This document shows, piece by piece, positions 15,085 to 23,296 of a DNA stretch of 37,221 nt. The notes below the pieces were generated by a model. That model saw nothing but the letters and a program-made list of their open reading frames with translations, had not been told where the DNA came from and ran no database searches. The stretch comes from a virus, in IMG/VR virus record IMGVR_UViG_3300048686_000727, positions 1-37,221 of that record. The stretch is one strand, 5' to 3'. A program made the translations under genes and the position numbers. How positions within the stretch are numbered: position 1 is the stretch's first letter; each line of letters starts with the position of its first letter.

Positions 15085-16265
15085 ATTCCGTACAAACTCC
15101 TCTGAGCATTAAAGTTTTGTGCTATTTCTGCCGCTGATAATACTCTATTATAGGCTTTTGATGAATATATTTTTCCATTAAATCCATAACTACTAGAGTG
15201 ATATTCTAATCCTATTCTACCTTGACTACTTCCTGCACTTGACATATTACCAGTAGTTGTTGTTGCTGAATTAATTAACACACCATTCAGATATAAACTA
15301 ATTAGTCCTGTACTTGATGAACGAGTTGCCGCTATATATGCGTTGCCGGCATTTTGTAAAGATGTAGAACTACCAAGCAAATAGTCTGTTGTACCAAACC
15401 CTGCCCATACAGCCATATTTCCATGATATGACGCTAATAATTTCAAACCACATCTATAGTTTAAATCTGTACAGATTGAGGTTTGATGTGGACCATTTGC
15501 TGTTCCCAAATTAACAACTGATTCTAAAGTAACATCTCCAACCAAACTATCTAAATTAGATACTGTACAGTAATTGACTGCTCCGGCAAATGTAAAAGTG
15601 TTATCACTATTATAAGTTAAACTATTTGCAGTAACAGTATTAGTTGCTGTTAAATCTAATAAGGCTTGTGTATTTGATCTTGTTCCGTTCACAAATGGAG
15701 TTGCGAAAGACTGCTGTTCAATTTGAAAATTAGCCATATAGACGTTACCAGTCGGTGTAGTATCGCCGGATCCATCTGTAATAGTTCCTCTTACATAAAA
15801 CGGAGAACTTGCGGGGGCTATAGTTAACGTTTTTGAACCGTATCTCCATCCATTTGTGTTATTTGTGCTAACAAATGTATCGGATGCAACAGATGATACT
15901 ACACTTGCATAACCGCTAGTCCATACATCATTATACCAAATCATAGTTTGAGTGGTAGCGACATAATACCATCCTGAAATAGTGTAAGTATTGCCTGCTG
16001 TTATTGCAAAGTCACCTGCATAACCCCAGTAATTATTACCATTTGTTAATCTCCAAACAGGACCTTTTAATGCAAATGGTAAATTGTTTTTATCAGGGTA
16101 ATCTTGTGTTGAAACATTAGACCACCTTTCTCCACCAAATCCTAAATTTACTCCAGTAGTTGTGTTCGTTGTTGGTTTTCCTAGCCATGAACGGCCGGTA
16201 TTGTTCATGTCATAGTCGAACACTAATCCATTTGTAACTTGATTCGATCCAGTAACTACACTCAT
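15081..16265 (-). CDS. LamG-type adhesin with N-terminal CBM-like module (array member 10)
   Basis: 394 residues from ATG 16263-16265; the TTG just before it would add one residue and is not needed. The N-terminus SVVTGSNQVTNGLVFDYDMN is followed by a beta-sandwich, CBM-like module (about 45-195: FAITAGNTYTISGWYYVATT, NGWRYGSKTLTIAPASSPFY). Then come a linker QQSFATPFVNGTRSNTQALL and a LamG jelly roll (about 215-380, VTLESVVNLGTA ... LISLYLNGVLINS ... GRIGLEYHS). The end RVLSAAEIAQNFNAQRSLYGI is the array tag in diverged form. The linker is nearly the same as in the gene at 16459-17646, so these two are close relatives. The stop forms ATGA with the fibrinogen-like gene. Confidence 0.78.
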   Translation of the reverse strand: MSVVTGSNQVTNGLVFDYDMNNTGRSWLGKPTTNTTTGVNLGFGGERWSNVSTQDYPDKNNLPFALKGPVWRLTNGNNYWGYAGDFAITAGNTYTISGWYYVATTQTMIWYNDVWTSGYASVVSSVASDTFVSTNNTNGWRYGSKTLTIAPASSPFYVRGTITDGSGDTTPTGNVYMANFQIEQQSFATPFVNGTRSNTQALLDLTATNTVTANSLTYNSDNTFTFAGAVNYCTVSNLDSLVGDVTLESVVNLGTANGPHQTSICTDLNYRCGLKLLASYHGNMAVWAGFGTTDYLLGSSTSLQNAGNAYIAATRSSSTGLISLYLNGVLINSATTTTGNMSSAGSSQGRIGLEYHSSSYGFNGKIYSSKAYNRVLSAAEIAQNFNAQRSLYGI

Positions 16266-16462
16266 CAATCAACTCCCCATTTATTTAACGGGCAAATCTT
16301 AAACTTATATGTAGTTACATATTCAATGGGACAAGCACACATATCACATGTAGGTACCGAATTGTTTAGCATATTTTTCTCACAACTATTACACAAATCA
16401 ATTCTAATTTGTTTTTCTCCCTCAGTTGTTAATATTCCAAAATTTTCAACATCCTTAATCAT
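16265..16462 (-). CDS. Small six-cysteine zinc-ribbon-like protein inside the adhesin array
   Basis: 65 residues with cysteines at 24, 27, 39, 42, 44 and 57 (LCNSCEKN, CDMCACP, KICPLNKW). The C-x2-C / C-x2-C-x-C / CPL.KW pattern is that of a small phage and bacterial family I know only as an unknown zinc-ribbon-like protein (DUF6171-like). It lies between two LamG genes: ATGA overlap at its start and a one-base TGATG overlap at its end, so it is fully coupled to them. It might be a folding helper or regulator for the adhesins, or a passenger. Coding support is the clean fit between neighbours and the cysteine spacing. Confidence 0.7.
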   Translation of the reverse strand: MIKDVENFGILTTEGEKQIRIDLCNSCEKNMLNNSVPTCDMCACPIEYVTTYKFKICPLNKWGVD

Positions 16463-17646
16463 AGTCCATATACTCCTCTCAATCCATTAAAATTTTGAAG
16501 TACTTCATCTGCTGATAATTGTCTATTGTATATTTGAACTCTCGGCATAATTCCATTGTAATAATCATCTGCATTACTATGACCTAATCCTATTCTGCCA
16601 TTAGCAGCGGGATTAGTATTTGGAATATTTCCAATTGATCGTGATGTAAATAATGAACCATTTTTGTATATGGCTGAAGTACCGTTTATCTTCCAAGTAA
16701 AACACATGTTGACCCAAGTGTTTAAGGGTATGTTTGTACTAACTGATGAGAAAGACAAATCATTACTGCAACAATCTGATCCGTTACCTAATCTAAAGTA
16801 GAAAGTGTCGCTATAAGGACCTATCCACAACCAGTCTGCGGCATTAGGTACTGCATCTTCTCTATTGACAAAGTAGCCATTACCACCATTGTAACGTGTA
16901 GGATACAACCAGAAATTCATGGTGCCTTCTGTTTTATTTAATGCAGTAGATAATGGAATTGAAACGTATCCCGGGCTACTATATGTGAAACTAAATGTGT
17001 TATCTGAGTTGTATGTCAAATTTCCAGTAGTTGCTATGCTTCTAGAGGTAGCGTCTAATAATGCTTGAGTAGTGCTTCTTGATGGATAACAAAAAGGTGT
17101 TGCAAAACTTTGTTGTTCACATTGAACATCAGCCAACATAAAACTATGTGTGTATGCAGTATAATCATCGCCATCTTGCATAAACCAAAGTATTCTATTA
17201 CAGTTAGCAGGCGTTGTTAATGTGATTTTTGCTGTTTGCCAACCATCAATATCAGTAATACCTAATTGAGCAGTTGTAGCGAAACTCATTACAGACAAAA
17301 ACGTACTGCCATTATATGCTTGAATTTGAAATCTTAATGTCGGTGCGCCAGATAGTTTTTGATATTTTACAGAAAAACTATATGTTGTGCTTGCCGATAT
17401 GCCTGAATTAATATAAATGTTTTGTCGTGTGTTTGAATTAGTATCTGAAATAGTGCAAGCAAAAGGGCTAATAATAGTTCTTGTTCCAATATTTCCTTGA
17501 CCCGATCCGTCAATAGTCCAACTTGACCAATTAGGATCAACTAAATTTGTTGTGGGTGCACCCTTCCATGAGCGGCCGGTATTTTTCATGTCATAATCAA
17601 AGATTAATCCATTTGTAACTATTAATGGTCCACTTGATACACTCAT
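16459..17646 (-). CDS. LamG-type adhesin with N-terminal CBM-like module (array member 9)
   Basis: 395 residues. N-terminal tag SVSSGPLIVTNGLIFDYDMK, then a CBM-like beta-sandwich (about 35-185: ISASTTYSFSVKYQKLSGAP, HSFMLADVQCEQQSFATPF). A linker with RSTTQALLDATS follows, then a LamG domain (about 215-385: EGTMNFWLYPTRYNGGNG, NTWVNMCFTWKINGTSAIYK, NGRIGLGHSNADDYYNGIMP). It closes with RQLSADEVLQNFNGLRGVYGL. The codons of that end contain GGAG ten bases before the next ATG. The sandwich module resembles appendage modules that bind saccharides. The shared linker with member 10 points to duplication followed by divergence. Confidence 0.78.
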   Translation of the reverse strand: MSVSSGPLIVTNGLIFDYDMKNTGRSWKGAPTTNLVDPNWSSWTIDGSGQGNIGTRTIISPFACTISDTNSNTRQNIYINSGISASTTYSFSVKYQKLSGAPTLRFQIQAYNGSTFLSVMSFATTAQLGITDIDGWQTAKITLTTPANCNRILWFMQDGDDYTAYTHSFMLADVQCEQQSFATPFCYPSRSTTQALLDATSRSIATTGNLTYNSDNTFSFTYSSPGYVSIPLSTALNKTEGTMNFWLYPTRYNGGNGYFVNREDAVPNAADWLWIGPYSDTFYFRLGNGSDCCSNDLSFSSVSTNIPLNTWVNMCFTWKINGTSAIYKNGSLFTSRSIGNIPNTNPAANGRIGLGHSNADDYYNGIMPRVQIYNRQLSADEVLQNFNGLRGVYGL

Positions 17647-18914
17647 ATGCCATACCTCCCTCGCAATGCATTGAAGTTTTGTGCTACTTCATTTGCTGTT
17701 AATGCACGGTTGTATGTACTAAGTGCATAAATTGACCCATCAAAATATCTAGTGCTATAATGATGGCCTATTCTAACCATCGTAGGAGTGAATGTACCTG
17801 GTACAATACTAGAAGATAAGGTAGCGTCTAAAACACCATTTAAATAAATCCTCACAGTTGACCCGTCATATGTACCAGTCACATGATAAATCGTATTGTA
17901 TGCTAATACTGATGATATACAACCATCTTGAGTCGATGATGAAGTATTAGAAACAGTAAATCGTATTTGATTTGCTCCATACATTGACATCCAAGTTCTT
18001 AAATTATTCCAATCAGGACCAGTTTCACATGTAAAAATAGTATTGTAATTTGTTTGTGCCGAAGATATCTTAATTACTGCACTTACTGTTCCGGCTGACG
18101 CTCCTACTATTTGTGTATTAGGTAATGATATGTAATCACTAGATCCGTTAAAACTTAAATAATTACTAGTGTTACCCTTAAAAGGTACACCAAAATTCAT
18201 ATGTGCAACTTGAGCCGGATCAACAGAGTAGTTTTGATAGGCCCATGCTCCATTGCCGGGCCCTATTCCCGGTAATCCTACCAATACATATTCAGGTGCA
18301 TCGATATAATCGTTATCTAATGCAGTACCAGCTGGTAATCCTAAATCTAATAGTATAGCTCTAACGGTACTATTTCTATAACTATCCCTATGGCTTCCTG
18401 CCACTATGTATGTACAGTTTGGAAATGTTTTTTTAATAGTATTGTAATTTTCTACAAATTTTGCAAGTTCTCCCGTATAGCCTCCCGGAGCATCCGAACC
18501 AGCATAGGTGTCATAGCAATGCCCACTCAGTCTATATCCGGTAAAATAACTGTCTACAATCCAAGACGCAGTATCATTATTCCAAACCCATAAATGTAAT
18601 GATCTACTAGCATCGTATGTTTTAGTTCCACTAGTTACATTAAACCCCGGTGTAACACCTTGTCGTGATGCGGCCGCACCTCCATATGAACTTTCTGGAT
18701 AGTCAATGGAAAATGCAGTAAAATAAGTTAAATTACCTAGTCGCAACGTACTTGAAGAAGATGTAACGTCAGCCGGGTTAATTAAGTTTTTAATAAGTTG
18801 GGTAGCATTGTTGTAACCAACACATCCTGATGCATTAATGCATTTGGGATTGGCAACGTCCATTGAGAATGTTAGTCCACTAGTTGCAATGTTTGGACCG
18901 CTAGATATACTCAT
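17643..18914 (-). CDS. LamG-type adhesin with ILEI/FAM3-like insert (array member 8)
   Basis: 423 residues. Tag SISSGPNIATSGLTFSMDVA is followed by Cys25 and Cys31. Residues about 100-230 form an alpha/beta module: SLHLWVWNNDTASWIVDSYF, ELAKFVENYNTIKKTFPNCT, YIVAGSHRDSYRNSTVRAIL and LDLGLPAG, then PEYVLVGLPGIGPGNGAW. The order (N..TG/TA..VLDS..F, L..F, IV.AG..D......AI..LG, YV.VG..G) matches the ILEI/FAM3 fold (interleukin-like EMT inducer domain), which I recall also from phage fibres. A LamG domain follows (about 248-405, GTVSAVIKISSAQTNYNTIF ... TVRIYLNGVLDAT). It ends in RALTANEVAQNFNALRGRYGI. ATGA overlaps lie on both sides. The ILEI call is pattern-based inference. Confidence 0.75.
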   Translation of the reverse strand: MSISSGPNIATSGLTFSMDVANPKCINASGCVGYNNATQLIKNLINPADVTSSSSTLRLGNLTYFTAFSIDYPESSYGGAAASRQGVTPGFNVTSGTKTYDASRSLHLWVWNNDTASWIVDSYFTGYRLSGHCYDTYAGSDAPGGYTGELAKFVENYNTIKKTFPNCTYIVAGSHRDSYRNSTVRAILLDLGLPAGTALDNDYIDAPEYVLVGLPGIGPGNGAWAYQNYSVDPAQVAHMNFGVPFKGNTSNYLSFNGSSDYISLPNTQIVGASAGTVSAVIKISSAQTNYNTIFTCETGPDWNNLRTWMSMYGANQIRFTVSNTSSSTQDGCISSVLAYNTIYHVTGTYDGSTVRIYLNGVLDATLSSSIVPGTFTPTMVRIGHHYSTRYFDGSIYALSTYNRALTANEVAQNFNALRGRYGI

Positions 18915-19621
18915 ATGCTATACCTCCCGCGACATGCGTTAAAGTTTTGACTTACATTCGCTGCCGTAAAATAAGTGTTATATATTTTTGCTACTGAAAT
19001 ATTTCCTAACAGATTATAATAAACATCATTTGGATTATTGCCAATAGAAATAGCCATACCACTCCAAATAGTTGCCCCAGACCACGAGCCACCACCACCG
19101 CCTGATGCTCGCACAACATTGTCAATATAGATATAAGCGTCAGTGCTATTTCTAGTGCAGACTATATGATGCCATTGATTGTCAAAACAGTTGACACCTG
19201 TTGTTTGCAAACTCACGATATAACTAGCAGTAGGCCAGGCGTCAGTATTATACAATGAATATTGTATTGATCCATCGCCATGTATATATGATACTTGACC
19301 GTAATCAGGACAGATTAATCCGCCTACATATTTTCCTGCGCCAAGTCCAGGACTTTTTACCCAAATTTCATATGTTTGATTAGGCATAGCACCTATAGTA
19401 TTGACTGATGGAGCATATATAATATCGTCAACCCCATCCATAACCATTGAGCCTAAATTACTACTACTATATCCTACTCCATTTGTCAAACTTGCATTGA
19501 ATCCATTACCACTTATATCTGTCCATGTTGCTCCACTACCGGTATAACTGCGTGGGTTACCGGCATCATAACAAAATCTCAATCCATTTGTTACAATTGA
19601 TGGATTATAGCCGATGCTCAT
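18911..19621 (-). CDS. LamG-type adhesin (array member 7)
   Basis: 236 residues, a single jelly-roll domain. Tag SIGYNPSIVTNGLRFCYDAG, then NPRSYTGSGATWTDISGNGF, the strand VMDGVDDIIYAPS, TYEIWVKSPG, WHHIVCTRNSTDAYIYIDNV and the closing strand ISVAKIYNTYFTAANVSQNF before the end NACRGRYSI. The terminal Cys in NACRGRY is unique in the array. A short Gly/Ser run (ASGGGGGSWSG) occupies a loop where paralogues have other sequence. The end codons contain GGGAGG before the next ATG. It probably presents a saccharide-binding face, as LamG folds commonly do, but binding is not shown by the sequence. Confidence 0.8.
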   Translation of the reverse strand: MSIGYNPSIVTNGLRFCYDAGNPRSYTGSGATWTDISGNGFNASLTNGVGYSSSNLGSMVMDGVDDIIYAPSVNTIGAMPNQTYEIWVKSPGLGAGKYVGGLICPDYGQVSYIHGDGSIQYSLYNTDAWPTASYIVSLQTTGVNCFDNQWHHIVCTRNSTDAYIYIDNVVRASGGGGGSWSGATIWSGMAISIGNNPNDVYYNLLGNISVAKIYNTYFTAANVSQNFNACRGRYSI

Positions 19622-20292
19622 ATTCCATATCTCCCACGTATTGCGTTAAAGTTTTGTAAAATTTCACTTGGTGATAGTGTTCTGTTGTAAAGTTTTACTG
19701 GACCTATTCTTCCTTTAAAAGGATACCAAGTAAATGACGCTTCGCCGTCACCTATTCCAAAAGGATAACTAGGTGCATTTTGTAAACCAGTTAGTGTACT
19801 TTGCGTGTCTAACACCCCGTTAACATAAATGCTTGCTATTGTATTTGATCCACTTTGCTGAGTAGTGAAGCAAGTATAATACCAAGTGTTTAATGATAAT
19901 GTACTAGTTGCAAAAATCGTTTGCTGGCCGGATCCTATCGTGTTAGAAAAAATTAAACTATTACCGTTGTAAAATCCAAAGTACGGTAAATATGAACCCA
20001 TAAACATATTGTAGGTAGAAATATTTTGAGTACAATAAACCCATGCCTCCCATGTAGCACTCAAATTATTTGGACTAAAACTAGTTACTACTCTATCGTC
20101 TACCCCGTCATAAGTAAAATAACCATTAATACCGCTAGTATATACAGGACCATTTGTTAATATCCCGGTATATCCACTATTACTAATATCAAATAAAGTT
20201 GTTCCTGTACCAGGATAACTTCTTAAATTAACTGGATCAGAACAATACACTAGGCCATTCGTGATAATTGATGGTGAATGTTGTAATGCCAT
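19618..20292 (-). CDS. LamG-type adhesin (array member 6)
   Basis: 224 residues with the MALQHSPSIITNGL tag shared with two other members. It is followed by LRSYPGTGTTLFDISNSGYT and GILTNGPVYTSG, then YFTYDGVDDRVVTSF, ATWEAWVYCTQN, NTIASIYVNGVLDTQSTLTG and the closing KLYNRTLSPSEILQNFNAIR-GRYGI. A complete single LamG domain. It starts 2 bases after member 5, with GGAG seven bases upstream lying in the last codons of that gene (20300-20303). It ends in ATGA overlap with member 7, and GGGAG in its end codons precedes that ATG. Confidence 0.8.
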   Translation of the reverse strand: MALQHSPSIITNGLVYCSDPVNLRSYPGTGTTLFDISNSGYTGILTNGPVYTSGINGYFTYDGVDDRVVTSFSPNNLSATWEAWVYCTQNISTYNMFMGSYLPYFGFYNGNSLIFSNTIGSGQQTIFATSTLSLNTWYYTCFTTQQSGSNTIASIYVNGVLDTQSTLTGLQNAPSYPFGIGDGEASFTWYPFKGRIGPVKLYNRTLSPSEILQNFNAIRGRYGI

Positions 20293-20294
20293 GT

Positions 20295-20960
20295 TTATAC
20301 TCCAAATCTATAACGCATTGCATTATAATTCTGTGTAATCTGTGCTAATGTAAGTTTACCACTATACAAATAAGCAGTTGCAAGATAACCAAAAGGCTGA
20401 CTACCTCCTGCGGCACCTACCCACTTATGATAATTTCCACCTGCACTTTGAGCAACACTACTACCTACTTGACTACCATTGATATAAAATGTACTACCAT
20501 TTGTTGTATCACCTACAACAGTCCATTGTGCCCATATACTGTTCCATGGTGTTGTGTCATATCCTGAACTATTAAAGGCTGTACCGTTATTGTCATACAT
20601 ACCCAATGTTGTGCCACCTGATTGTATTAATAATGGATGATCATCGGCTGTCGTTCGCCATAATGTACGCCACTCTGCATTGTTTGATAATAATCTTGCC
20701 CATGCAATATATGTATAGCCTGCAGTAGGTAATTGTGGACCAGTTGTATCACATTCAATGTAATAACCACTAGTATTACAATTGAAACAAGGTATCCCAT
20801 TTAGTGTTGTATATGACGCACCACCTAACATGCTATGTGTAAACCCACTAATCATATCATATATTTTTGTGCCCGTGCCGGGATAACTTCTAGTATTACT
20901 AGCATCAAGTGCTAATAGAAGTCCTGTTGTATATGATGATGGATTATAATTTACGCTCAT
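20295..20960 (-). CDS. LamG-type adhesin, diverged (array member 5)
   Basis: 221 residues. Tag SVNYNPSSYTTGLLLALDAS, then NTRSYPGTGTKIYDMISGFT. It keeps the fold landmarks (YTYIAWARLLSNNAEWRTLW, TVVGDTTNGSTFYINGSQVG, GYLATAYLYSGKLTLAQITQ) but lacks the DG-V-DDYI strand of most paralogues. It ends NYNAMRYRFGV instead of RGRYGI. It is the most diverged single-domain member and may have a different ligand or come from a different source. The preceding gene's end overlaps its ATG as ATGA. Confidence 0.77.
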   Translation of the reverse strand: MSVNYNPSSYTTGLLLALDASNTRSYPGTGTKIYDMISGFTHSMLGGASYTTLNGIPCFNCNTSGYYIECDTTGPQLPTAGYTYIAWARLLSNNAEWRTLWRTTADDHPLLIQSGGTTLGMYDNNGTAFNSSGYDTTPWNSIWAQWTVVGDTTNGSTFYINGSQVGSSVAQSAGGNYHKWVGAAGGSQPFGYLATAYLYSGKLTLAQITQNYNAMRYRFGV

Positions 20961-21601
20961 ATTCCATATCTTCCTCGATATGCGTTAAAGTTTTGTAATA
21001 CTTCTGCGGCTGACAATACTCTATTGTAAATTAATAAAACGCCTATCTGTCCTGCTCCAAATTCTGCTGATCCCTGAGATGAACCTATAGCGAACCCATT
21101 CGGGCCTGCTGATGCATTTGCATTTGGTCCTGCGGTTACTGATCCGTTAACATAGAGAGCCGCCGAATCACTTGATGAGTCCCAAGTTGCTGCATATATT
21201 CTCCAATTTGTGTCTCCTGGGCCGGCGCCTGCGCTACTGACCCAACCCTCAGCATAGTAATTCTCTGTAGTGCCTGACCAATGGCCCATCAACCAGTTAT
21301 TATTTTTTGCAGAAATTAGTCTATTGTTTGCTCCGCCTGTGTATCTTGATGCTCCAAATATAGTATAGGTTGAAGTTGCTAAATTAATAGGTATATCAAT
21401 ATAATCATTTACACCGTCTGTAACAAACACTCCACCATTACTTGAAGAATATGTTGCACCATTGACAAGTGTACCTGTGTATCCATTGCCTGAAGCATCA
21501 CGAATAGTGGTTCCACTTCCAGGATAAGTTCTAGTATTAGCAGGATCAAAACATGCAAGTAATCCATTAGTAACGATTGATGGTGAGTGTTGTAGTGCCA
21601 T
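20957..21601 (-). CDS. LamG-type adhesin (array member 4)
   Basis: 214 residues with the MALQHSPSIVTNGL tag, LACFDPANTRTYPGSGTTIR, ASGNGYTGTLVNGATYSSSN and DGVNDYIDIPINLA. Later landmarks are TIFGASRYTGGANNRLISAK, TWDSSSDSAALYVNGSVTAG and IGVLLIYNRVLSAAEVLQNF, with the end NAYRGRYGI. A compact, intact jelly roll. Its first 30 residues are nearly identical to those of members 3 and 6, whereas the middle differs strongly. That is the pattern expected if ends are conserved or exchanged by recombination. It starts 2 bases after member 3 and overlaps member 5 as ATGA. Confidence 0.8.
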   Translation of the reverse strand: MALQHSPSIVTNGLLACFDPANTRTYPGSGTTIRDASGNGYTGTLVNGATYSSSNGGVFVTDGVNDYIDIPINLATSTYTIFGASRYTGGANNRLISAKNNNWLMGHWSGTTENYYAEGWVSSAGAGPGDTNWRIYAATWDSSSDSAALYVNGSVTAGPNANASAGPNGFAIGSSQGSAEFGAGQIGVLLIYNRVLSAAEVLQNFNAYRGRYGI

Positions 21602-21603
21602 GA

Positions 21604-22287
21604 TTAAATTCCATATCTCCCGCGCATTGCATCAAAGTTTTGTAAAACTTGTGTAGAAGTTAGTGCTATATTATATACTCTTGTAACACCTATTCTGCCA
21701 TTTAAAAAATACGATGAGCCCGGACCATATGCTCCTATATACTGTCCTGTTTGCCCTGTAGGAATAGTACCAGTAAGTCCGCTAGCACTTGCTGCGACTA
21801 CTGTATTTACATAGGTGTATTTTACTCCACTAGCATAGGTAGAAACTATATGATTCCATGCATTTGCTGTACAACGTGTTGATGATGTAAATGTTAAATC
21901 CGTATTGTTTAGACCCATTGTTCTAAAATAGAATGTGCCGTCACCGTTAAAAAAATGACTATACTGTGTATTAACTGCACCTTTTTCAAACAGAAATCCA
22001 TTTTGTGCTAAAGTAGTAGGATATACCCAAGATTCTAGTGTTAAGGCTTGTGTATCAAATACATTTGAAGTATTGGATACCCAATAATCATTAACACCAT
22101 CAAATGTGAAATAACTTGATGCGCCGTTACTAGTAAATGTCGGTCCATTAGTTAGTGTGCCATTGTTACCGGTAATACTTACATCTGCCCAAGTTGTGCC
22201 ACTCCCAGGATAACTGCGTGGATTTCCTGCATCCACACACAGTATTAATCCACTAGTAACAATTGAGGGAGAATGTTGTAATGCCAT
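21604..22287 (-). CDS. LamG-type adhesin (array member 3)
   Basis: 227 residues with tag MALQHSPSIVTSGL, then DAGNPRSYPGSGTTWADVSI, YFTFDGVNDYWVSNTSN, ALTLESWVYPTT, WNHIVSTYASGVKYTYVNTV and RIGVTRVYNIALTSTQVLQN, ending FDAMRGRYGI. All strands of a typical LamG_3 domain are recognisable. The ATG follows the stop of the 91-residue gene by one base, with GGAAG in that gene's last codons. The next gene starts 2 bases after this one's TAA rather than in an ATGA overlap. Confidence 0.82.
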   Translation of the reverse strand: MALQHSPSIVTSGLILCVDAGNPRSYPGSGTTWADVSITGNNGTLTNGPTFTSNGASSYFTFDGVNDYWVSNTSNVFDTQALTLESWVYPTTLAQNGFLFEKGAVNTQYSHFFNGDGTFYFRTMGLNNTDLTFTSSTRCTANAWNHIVSTYASGVKYTYVNTVVAASASGLTGTIPTGQTGQYIGAYGPGSSYFLNGRIGVTRVYNIALTSTQVLQNFDAMRGRYGI

Positions 22288-22288
22288 T

Positions 22289-22564
22289 TTATACTTCCAT
22301 TGGTATTGGTTCAGACCACTCGGGAGTTGCCATTACGTCCAAGATTTCATCGTGTGACATATAAGGACCTTTAGTAGTCAATGTTTGTACACACGGTGGA
22401 ATACCAGCCACTGTTACCCACTTGACTAATGTTTTAAGTTTGTCAACACTAAGTCTGCATGTTTCTGCTGATGTTTGTTCAACTTGATCAAAATTAATTT
22501 TATTTAATTCTGATACATCAAAAATTACATATGTTAGTCCGTTATTTGCTGTAACCATATTCAT
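22289..22564 (-). CDS. Small unknown phage protein embedded in the adhesin array
   Basis: 91 residues. YVIFDVSELNKINFDQVEQT (12-31) leads to SAETCRLSVDKLKTLVKWVT, then KGPYMSHDEILDVMATPEW at about 65-83. The motif order IFDVSEL..I.FD.V..TS..TCR.S.D..KT.VKW ... GPY.H.EIL....TPEW is one I recall from unknown proteins near fibre genes of marine phages. It has an alpha/beta look and two cysteines (36 and 58), with no signal peptide. A good GGAG lies just before ATG 22562-22564. It sits between two LamG genes, so a role as chaperone or adaptor of the adhesins is possible but unproven. Confidence 0.7.
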   Translation of the reverse strand: MNMVTANNGLTYVIFDVSELNKINFDQVEQTSAETCRLSVDKLKTLVKWVTVAGIPPCVQTLTTKGPYMSHDEILDVMATPEWSEPIPMEV

Positions 22565-22579
22565 TCTCCTATATTGTAT

Positions 22580-23296
22580 TTAGATTCCGTATCTTCCACG
22601 AAGTGCATTAAAGTTAGTAAGAACTTCACTTGCTGTCAATGCTCTATTGTATAAACTATAATAAGGTATAGCCCCCACAAAAGCATAAACACCGCTAGAG
22701 TAACCACCTATACTTACTGGGTTCGTTGTGTTTTGACCAGAGACCACATTAGTATCACTAAAAATTTCTGTACCATTATAATACATCTTTCTAGTAGTAC
22801 CGTCGTGAGTCGCAGTCACATTCTGCCAAATATTAAAAGTAGAAGTATAAGTATAGGCTGATGCAACTCCGTCGTTGCCGCCTGTACCTTGCGTTCTAAA
22901 AACTAGAGGAGAACAATAATAAACTTCCCAAGATCCGTCCCATTTAGTCATCGCTGTACAAACCGAAGTAGTAATTTTTAACCACATTGAAACAGACATT
23001 CCGTTTTGGCATAAACAATCTTGTAGTGTTGTGCTGTTGGCAATATTAACAACGTTATTAACAGTACCATCAGACGCTCCTAAATGTCTATCAAACATCA
23101 TCCATTTAGTTGTACTGTCATATCCGCTAGTACTGCCGGCACTAGGACCTGTAAAGTTTGTCATAGTACCATGATTATTATTGCCACTTACATCATACCA
23201 AGTATTGCCTGTGCCGGGATAACTTCTAGGATTCATTGAATCCAGTAGAACAGTAAGACCAGACGTTACGATTGAGGAGTTATAATTTACGCTCAT
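22580..23296 (-). CDS. LamG-type adhesin (array member 2)
   Basis: 238 residues. Tag SVNYNSSIVTSGLTVLLDSM, then NPRSYPGTGNTWYDVSGNNN, HGTMTNFTG and a longer than usual first loop up to WMMFDRHLGASDGTVNNVVN. Core landmarks are LQDCLCQNGMSVSMWLKITT, NIWQNVTATHDGTTRKMYYN and ALTASEVLTNFNALRGRYGI. A CLC pair near residue 91 is peculiar to this member. After its TAA there is a 15-base gap with a fresh Shine-Dalgarno for the 91-residue gene, the only true spacer inside the array. Confidence 0.8.
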   Translation of the reverse strand: MSVNYNSSIVTSGLTVLLDSMNPRSYPGTGNTWYDVSGNNNHGTMTNFTGPSAGSTSGYDSTTKWMMFDRHLGASDGTVNNVVNIANSTTLQDCLCQNGMSVSMWLKITTSVCTAMTKWDGSWEVYYCSPLVFRTQGTGGNDGVASAYTYTSTFNIWQNVTATHDGTTRKMYYNGTEIFSDTNVVSGQNTTNPVSIGGYSSGVYAFVGAIPYYSLYNRALTASEVLTNFNALRGRYGI

